From positions 617,934,755 to 617,998,754 of the forward strand of contig NC_081409.1 of the NCBI RefSeq assembly GCF_030272615.1: a DNA stretch of 64,000 nucleotides, in the 5' to 3' direction. Position numbers and translations under genes: made by a program. Shown in pieces: positions 56,286 to 64,000 of the stretch. This DNA is from Cryptomeria japonica (lineage: Eukaryota > Streptophyta > Pinopsida > Cupressales > Cupressaceae). The notes under the pieces are model-generated. The model was not told the origin of the DNA, made no database searches, and saw nothing but the letters and a program-made list of their open reading frames with translations. Position 1 is the first letter of the stretch; the number at the start of each line of letters is the position of its first letter.

Positions 56286-57218
56286 GCTTCCTATACAGCA
56301 GCAGTGGTGGCTCGTGTCTTCTTGGAAGATGTGGTGAGATTGCATGGGATTCCGAGGCGGATAATCTCGGATAGAGATCCAGTCTTTACCTCAGCATTGT
56401 GGACCTCACTTCAGCATGCTTTGGGAACTCAGTTGAACTTTAGTTCAGCTTATCACCCAGAGACGGATGGTCAGACTGAGCGTGTGAATCAGGTTTTAGA
56501 GGACATGCTTCGCATGTATGTTATGGACCAGCAGTCGCGTTGGGAGGATTATATTTATCTTGTGGAGTTTGCTTATAACAACGGATATCATAGCTCCATA
56601 GGTATGTCACCCTTTCAGGCTTTGTATGGTCGTCCTTGCCGTACTCCGTTGAGTTGGGATCGGTTAGAGGACAGGGTGCTCATAGGCCCGGATATCCTTC
56701 GAGAGATGGAGCAGCAGGTAGAGCGGATTCGTGAGCATTTGGTAGCTGCACAGGATAGGCAGAAGAAGTATGCAGATGCTCACAGGGTAGATCGTCAGTT
56801 TTCTGTTGGCGACCGTGTATTCTTGAGAGTGCGTCCGCGTAAGAGTCCGATCCGTTATGGAAAGGGTTCTAAGTTGGCGCCTCGTTTTGTTGGCCCGTTT
56901 GAGATCCTTGAGAGGATAGGACCTGTTGCCTACCGTCTTGCTTTGCCACCGAGTCTATCCCGCATCCACGATGTCTTTCATGTTTCAGTTCTTCGGCCTT
57001 ATCACCCAGATGTGACTCATGTTCTTGATTGGAACGCTTTGCAGGTCGAGGACGGGCAGCTTTCTATGGAGCCCGTGCGCATTCTTCAGCGTCGGGATTT
57101 GACCCTCAGGGGACGCACCATCGACCAGGTAAGGGTCCTATGGGACCCAAATGATGAGACCTCGGCGACATGGGAGGATGCAGCGAAGATGAGAGAGCTC
57201 TATCCTTATCTGTTTTAG
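56286..57218 (+). pseudogene. Remainder of integrase and chromodomain-like tail, same frame, after the stop
   Basis: The frame of the upstream polyprotein continues without shift. It holds the second and third integrase catalytic residues, D1285 (in ISDRDP) and E1321 (in TDGQTERVN), 35 residues apart as in the D,D-35-E family. A GPY-type segment follows (RFVGPFEILERIGPVAYRLA), then a chromodomain-like end (about codons 1518-1566: PVRILQRRDLTLRGRTI, VRVLW, ATWED, YPYLF). Such tails target chromoviruses to particular chromatin. There is no start or promoter of its own, so it would be made only by read-through or in other copies of the family. Confidence 0.85.
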
Positions 57219-57242
57219 GCTTCCAGGAGTAAGCCTAGTTTT

Positions 57243-57253
57243 GTGGGGGAGAA
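57243..57253 (+). promoter_or_regulatory. Polypurine tract of chromovirus
   Basis: GTGGGGGAGAA directly before the 3' LTR. Confidence 0.9.
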
Positions 57254-60200
57254 TGTAGTACCCCGTTTTGATCGGACTTATTAGACTGATTTTGTGTTTC
57301 AGTTTACTTTTCAGTTGGCACTTGATTGCTCGTCATTTTGCAGACATATTTGATATTATATCATGTTTATCTGGATATTGGATGCATGAGTTACTTTCAG
57401 TATTTCAGTATTGGTGATTTCTAGTGTTTCGTGGATTATTGCTCGTACTGACATTTTACTTTATCTAGTTGATGTGTCATATATATGTTGCGTGTTTGCT
57501 ACTGTATTGGATGCAAGGGGACGATTTTCCTTCACTCGTTTCGGTGAGACAGGGAACGTCGCGATTCTCCTTCATCGGTGTGCGTGCCGTGTATTCTATA
57601 TCTATATGCATGTATGTGTGCTTCGGTGATGCAGGATATTGCAGGTACAAGTACCGGGTAGGTACGGGGTATCGTCTCCACCTGGCTTCACAGGTCTGAG
57701 CGTGCCTTATATGTCCGATGGGAGTGGAGGAGATAGCTTTTGACCCTAGTCCTCACCTCAGTCTGTTATTGTGAGTGCCGTCAGTCGGTCGTTCATCCCC
57801 TCTGTCTGAATTTCGAGTCTTTTTACTTTTCCTCGATTTGCGTGCTTCGGTGGTTCGGTTAATTATTTAAGTTTAAGTTGTCATTATTGTTGACTTGAGC
57901 GATTCATTCCTTTTATGCCTTATGTTTTGAATCAAGCGAAATTGACTAGTTATTAAATTTTAACTGTTAGTTGCTTATTGGAAAAGAAATCGTGTTTAGA
58001 TCCAACGAAAGAAATGGAATAGATTAGTTAATTGCTTTTAAATATATTCAATTAAGTTAACTCATTGCTTTCTTATTTAGTAAAGAAAAAAAAATTGATT
58101 AAGTTGATACTTATGAAAATGTAATTTTCAAAAAGAGAATTTTTCATTTATTGTTTTGAGAAATTTGAAAAAAAAAAGGAAAATAGAAAAAGAAAAGAAA
58201 GTCAATGGGGAATTTTAATATTTTTTTTTAATAGAAATTTTGGGCAACCTAGAAAATTAGGTTAAGAGATTTTTCTTCTAAGCCATTTTGGAGGAGATTT
58301 TGGGGGTTATGCTTATTTTGGAGGAGGAGAAAGGAATTTTGGAAAATTGGCTTGAAGGGAGGATTTGGGTGTGAACCAGTTGGGATTCTTGCTTGGAGAT
58401 CAAAGGTTGGTTGAATCCTTGCTTATTGCAACAAAAAAATCATTGCTTTCCTTCCTCTTGCTGTTAGTTGTTTTAAAATCTTGAAGTGTTTGCTTGTTAT
58501 GGGTTTGGAGGAAGAATTCAACTATTTTGGTTATCAAATTTAAACTTAATTTCTCCCATGAAGCTTCCTTAACTGAATTCTTAATGTTTCATCTTTGCTA
58601 TGCAAGAAATTTCTTAGTTTATCATGCTGTTTGTAATTAGAAATTTGATGGATTTTGGTAGTGTTATGCTGGCAAAATTTTGCCAAGCATTCATAAAATC
58701 TCTTTCCCTAAATATTTCCAGTTTTAGAAATGATAGTTATGAGTTAAAACTCCTTGTTTATGCTTGATTTGAACAAATAGCTTCAATTGGGGTTTGGGGA
58801 TTTAGTCTATTCTCATTTAATTAAACTTTTAGAACAAACTGGGCAAATTTGAATGAAATATGAATGCCCCTGTTTTGTCTCAGAAAATTGGTGAGTGCTG
58901 GTAAAAATTATGACTCCTTTTAAGTTAAATTTAATTATGGGTATGTTGATAAACTTGATGGCTGGGAGTTTAAATTTATTTATTGGGATTAACAGAGGTT
59001 TTCACCTCTGTCTGTGTTTTGAATTTTTGTTCCATTTAATCCCCTGTCGTTTTTTATTGTTATGGTTTTTTTTTAACTGTTAAATTAATTAAATTTAATT
59101 TGTTAAATTTAAAATTTAAATTGTGTTGGGGGCGGTGGCGGGGAGCTGGGCTCGACCCAGCCACGCACCCCCCTTTCCCTTCCCTTGGCTGTGCGAGCTG
59201 CCATCCCCAGCGTGGGAAAAGGCAGCAACGCTGCTTTCCCCAGACTGGGAATGCAGTTCGCTGCATTTCCCAGTTTGGGAAAGGCAGCGCTTGCTGCCTG
59301 TGGGTTCGTGGGGGCCCACGGGGGTTCAAAAAAATTATTTTTTTAATGTTTTTTTTTGTTAGATTTAAAAAAAAACGAAAATGTTAAAAGTTAAGTTAGT
59401 GGTTAGTAATATGGTTAGTTTTATGGTAAATTTAATATTATATGATAACATATTGTTATTTTATAAAAAAATAATAATAATATGTTACCATGTAATATTA
59501 AATAACAACAATATGTTAAAGTTTTTTTTTTATATATAAATTCTTTGCGCGTTATTCGTTTTAGTATTAAGCAATAATATATTGTTATTTTAACAATAAT
59601 AACAATATGTTATTATTTAATATTAAATAATAATAATGTGTTAAATATAGTTTACGATGGTGTTAAGATTAATGAGTAATTCTTTTGATTTAGTAATGGG
59701 GATTAATTGATTAGTATCGTGAAAATATAATCAAATGATTTAGAAGTTAGTGGTAATGTTGGGATTAAGGAAAGTCGGATTAAATTTAATATTGGTGTTG
59801 TTATCCAAGTATTATAAAATAGTTGTATGAGGATTGTATTCGTCAAATAGATGTTATTGTGGAATTATTTTATAGTAGCTTGTATACATTTGTTCAATTT
59901 GATTTAAATGATTGACTGCTCAAAGAAAGATTGTTTGTAGTGTTTTTATCATTGCAGTCTAGTCGTTTTAATGTCGTCGCATTATGTTTAAAATGGTCAT
60001 TATGTTGTCGATGTTTGCCCTTGGTCAGGTGTCGTTGTTCAAACCTTGAGGAAGTGGGCTTTTATGTGATATGTCCCTTAAGGTTAACTCTGGGTTTGTG
60101 ACTGTGAGTCCTACACCTGCGTCATGTCTGGATAATTTATGGTTGTAGTCCACCATAGAGTTCTCATAGTTAGCCCTATCCAGTTAGTGACCTAGTAGAG

Positions 60201-61258
60201 AGAGTGGCTTTCGGGCGGGGGCCGCACCCAAAGTGGATGGCAGGATAACCCCTCGAAAGTCAGCTATTAAGTGATAACCTAATAATTGTTTAGGGGGTGG
60301 GTAGTTATTAATTTAATTAAGATAATACACCCCGTACACGGTTGAGTGCTTGTATAGGCTCAAGGTGTTTGGGAAGGCCTGGAATGGCAAACCTACCACC
60401 TTGTCTTCACGAAAGGATGGTAGGGTCCGCATGATGCTTAGATGGAGCCGGGGGTTCGGGAGAGGTTACCAGGATAACCCATGATGGGGGCCGGGACCTA
60501 TGGAGACCTTCCTAGGGTAACCATGTTAAGCCATGTGATGACACTCTCTCTCTCTAGGGTCGCTAGTGTTTTGTGAGTCGAGTCACTTGTGTACTGCGGA
60601 GTCATGAGTACTGTTGTTCTTTTCTTGCTTGCTTGAGGGTCGTCTGCTATCTCCTAGCACGGTGGAGTGGTTCCATTTTGGGATCACATGGTCGGGTGGT
60701 AGTGCCACTTCCCATCGGGTGCCTTGTTCCTACCTTCACGCGAGGATTGGCTTCGCCGGTGCATCTTGGTTCGTGCTTCTTGTAGCACTTATATTCTTGA
60801 TTTTGTACTTTGAGGCCGTATGGTCATTGTATCAACAACTTGTAAAATTGTAATTTATTGTTCTATGGAAGCCATGTAATTTTATGGAATATTGTAATTT
60901 AAGTCATGGGATGTATATTGTTTCAGTTATCTTTCCTATTTGTATAAATGAATCTTTGGAAGTATGTATGTTGTAATACTGTAAGCCTATCTTTTGAAAA
61001 TCAATTTATGAATATGAATTATTTTATCTTTATTGGCTTTCCTTAATTTAAATGGAAGATTGGATTAATATTGCGATGTGGTTTTTATTTTGAAGTAATC
61101 TTCGTTGGTAACCCTTTAGGATGTAATGTTAGTCTTCCGCTTATGTTAATTATGAGCAAGGTTATGTTTATTTCCCTTAATCTTAAAAAAAAATTTATTG
61201 CGCCTTTTAGTTGCCTTATTGTGTTGCTATCCTTTAGGGTTCCTGGCGGGGCATTACA
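57254..61258 (+). repeat. 3' LTR of chromovirus
   Basis: 4005 bp, same length as the 5' LTR and identical by eye except A at 60666 in place of G at 51773. Followed by GGCAT. Confidence 0.95.
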
Positions 61259-61289
61259 GGCATGACAGACATCCTTAGGGAAAATGATT

Positions 61290-62132
61290 GTCTAATACAA
61301 TATTGTTGAAGGAGTATCTCAAGTTCTTAATAGGGAAACCTCTTTATCATCCAAGTTATTTCCTGGCCAACAATTTAAAGCCTTATTAGAGAAACAACTT
61401 ATCTCCTTACCCTCCAAGGTATTTCCTTTTTGATAACTAGAGGCTTTATTAGGGTGACATCTTTTCTCAATACCTCTGAAGATATCTTGTGGGTGATAGC
61501 ATGCCCTTAACTTTATTTTTGATGTGTTGCTTGGGAAACAACTTGTTGAACCATCAGTGACTATTCAGGAACCACATTTTGATTTGAATAGAGTTCAAAG
61601 GGAGCCCCTCTTTTCAAACATCAAACTTTGTACCACCATTTTGTAATTTTTTTGGCTAAAGAGACCATGTACTCCCACATTACTCATCTTGCTTGAATGC
61701 AAATGGAAGGATTTTTAAAGCATTCAATATTCAAACTATAATACTAAATGTTAAAACCCAAAATTAGAAAAAATTCCATATCCAATGGAAACATAAAATG
61801 AACATTTTTTTCTCTTTGCATTATGTGGCATACACCTTAAAATTGTAACATTTGATATAATTAATTTCTTTGTAGTTGGAAATTTGTAAATATTACTTAT
61901 TGTCTTGGAAGTTGATGATTGCAAGTATGACAATTATGGGGTATGCACATTTGCCAATATAGAAAGAGCTTGAATAAAGGGAGTATTTGTGGACTAGAAG
62001 AAGATCAATGAGGATGTTTAGTTAATAATATATGTAAGAGAATCTTTCTAAAATATGAATCATTCTAAAATAGCATGCTTTCATTTGGTGGAGGAAGAAG
62101 AGACGTTTCTAATTTTATGTGTAGTTTCACCA
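61290..62132. other. Host flank, no recognisable feature
   Basis: AT-rich, no gene or repeat recognised. It is the continuation of the host site left of 38463 before the second composite insertion. Confidence 0.5.
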
Positions 62133-64000
62133 TGTAATGTCTGCCAAAATACCCTAGAGAAAATAACTAATCCAACTAACAAATAGAGATAATTTTTTTT
62201 AATACATATACCAATGCAACATATTAAACTACCAATACTCATATGCATTAATCATCATCTACAAGAATGCATAAACATCTTAGACGTAACCATATCATTA
62301 CAACATATTACACAAGCAAAATAACATTACTCAACTATCAATTCCCTAGGGTACTTCAACGTCATTACTTAACTAACATTAACATATAAGCACATCCATA
62401 TTTATGATACCACTATCATCCATGACATTTAGTTCTCAATCAGTTACTTCCTTCCTAATATGAGAATTATGAACTATCGAATGCAAACCTACATGTATCC
62501 CCATTAACTCTTGGATTCATTTTAAGGAACTAGATCAAATGTTCCTAATTCCCTTTTTAAAAACCACCTAGCATGAAAATATCTTCCTTTCCACATAAAG
62601 TATCATCTACTTCATTTCCTTTAAGGGCAACCATATAACCTACAAGCTGCTCATTCATATTCATATTCTAAAGATAACCAATATAAGGAATAACATCTTT
62701 TCAATTTAGTGCTTTCACTCATAGACATTCACGATCATTTAACATTCCCACTACTAACCATAGATAGACACAAGATAATCCAATCACATTACTTGATCAT
62801 TTAATTCCTTTCCAATCTAAAATCACATTCGTAATGTATCCATTTACAACAATCATAATCTATTACCACTCATCATGATCTCAACCTACTACAAGTCTTA
62901 TTACATATGATCACAAGATACTAGTTACATAATCTTTCTTTATAATTACATCTTTCTCATGATAAAAAAATACATGATTTCAATATCGATTACATAGATT
63001 ACATTCCAAGAATCCATCCACATGAAGAGAAGATATAAATCCATAGCCACATGCACTAGCATCCTACGAAAAACATCCCAATGGAAGAAGGCATCAAACC
63101 ACTTGACCATGTGGAACCATGTGGAACCACCCCCCGTGCTAGGAGATGACATGAGGTTCCAACTCACACTCTAGACCTAGGCTGACAACTAACAACCAAG
63201 GGACTCAACATGACATCCACAAAAGGTAAACACTCATATAACAATAAGCCATACCACATCACAAGGATAAATCAAAAGCAATAAACTCTTAGAGGCGTAT
63301 CAACAATCAAGGCATAAGGATTACAAACACATGTAGGGAAAGAGTGTCATCACAATCTATCCTCACATAGAAGGGGCCAAGACACACCCTGATAGACACG
63401 TGGAACCGTCTCAACCTTGGAGCCAATCAAGGGAGTTCGGTTTACCACTTCTATAGTATTCCCAAGCTCATCTCATGTCTCTACTCAAGGGCCATGAGGT
63501 GGAGCCACAAAACCAATTTATTATCTTATTAGGTGAGTCCTAATTACCCAACCCACTAATTAATTATTATGGTTATCACTTGCAAATTAAAGAAAAACTC
63601 TCCATGTGGTTCCATGACAGGTCTAGACCCTAAGCATCCTTATATGGAACATCTTAGAAGCCTATTGCTCATGACCTTGGTCAGACACATGCAAGAGCCC
63701 ACTCCCCCTAACCATGGACCAAGACCTTAGGGTGAAACATAAATCACAATATCATGAAAGCTCTCATTGATATATTTTCATAATAACAACATCATTGATA
63801 CAAATTACAAGCATAACAAGGGATATAATGCCAACATGCAACTCAAGAGAATCAACCACCAAAAGCACAAAAATAAGCAAGAGTAGGGCATACATAATCT
63901 ACTCAACAATATACATATACAATACTCAATAGTGAGGCACAATCATCCAACTAGAGCTCACATAAAATCAACCTCAACAACAAGGCATTCTTCCTCTTGC
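62133..64000 (-). mobile_element. Partial LTR of a Tekay-like gypsy element, minus strand, runs off window
   Basis: On the minus strand it ends ...TTTGGCAGACATTACA at 62133, like the chromovirus LTR end (...GGCGGGGCATTACA). Inside, CATCTCCTAGCACGG followed by GTGGTTCCA (near 63140), GTGATGACACTCT (near 63340) and GTGATAACC...GGGTTGGGTA (63545-63575) match in order the chromovirus LTR at about 51755, 51643 and 51380. No PBS follows the end, so it is a 3' or solo LTR. Confidence 0.65.

Larger units (their letters stand above)
48361..61258 (+). mobile_element. Full-length Ty3/gypsy chromovirus, Tekay/Del-like
   Basis: Complete element of 12,898 bp: LTRs 48361-52365 and 57254-61258 (4005 bp each), PBS, one gag-pol frame, PPT, and a 5-bp target duplication GGCAT (48356-48360 and 61259-61263). 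Long LTRs, an initiator-Met PBS, a single polyprotein and a C-terminal chromodomain-like segment indicate the Tekay (Del) branch. Comparing the LTRs by eye I found a single substitution (51773 G / 60666 A) and no indel, so insertion was recent. The polyprotein nevertheless carries a stop in integrase and an altered protease motif. Confidence 0.93.

Noticed and set aside
62946-63167. Minus-strand ORF as a gene
   Set aside because: It lies in sequence homologous to the chromovirus LTR.

Overview
This window is eukaryotic nuclear DNA from a seed plant with a large, repeat-rich genome. A conifer or other gymnosperm is my best guess, but the sequence does not decide it. Most of the 64 kb is nested, decaying LTR retrotransposons, their LTR remnants and repeat arrays. 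I see no bacterial, organellar, rRNA, tRNA or CRISPR features. The only convincing host coding sequence is the last two exons of one gene (34638-35180, + strand).

Layout. 1-3815 and about 13430-16355 are two diverged copies of one repeat family. They share both end modules but carry different internal motif arrays. Between them lies a solo copia-type LTR (6652-10675) with a perfect 5-bp target duplication (GGTTC); a 1.46-kb element with terminal inverted repeats sits inside it. 16356-21936 holds several clusters of short palindromes and parts of minus-strand gypsy LTRs.

22851-33743 is one composite insertion. A minus-strand gypsy element (LTR, PPT, gag) was hit in gag by a copia element (LTR, PBS, gag). 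Beside that lies a 6.6-kb sirevirus-like element that has gag and a long second ORF but no pol. The right end of the block is deleted. 34638-35180 carries the host exons, and 35212-38463 is AT-rich with no gene.

38503-61267 is a second composite. It is a gypsy element with 4.7-kb LTRs and a non-coding interior. A nearly pristine chromovirus (Tekay/Del-like, 12.9 kb, 4005-bp LTRs, TSD GGCAT) is inserted nine bases before the end of its 3' LTR. 62133-64000 is a related LTR on the minus strand that runs off the window.

Three things look most worth attention. (1) Short hairpin cores recur in clusters with diverged spacers; in three clusters both arms change together. (2) Each composite block has one truncated outer end where the host target duplication plus 16-17 bp of the opposite flank has been copied into the junction, in the same way in two independent cases. 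(3) The sirevirus-like element has an unrecognised, roughly 1,070-codon ORF in place of pol.
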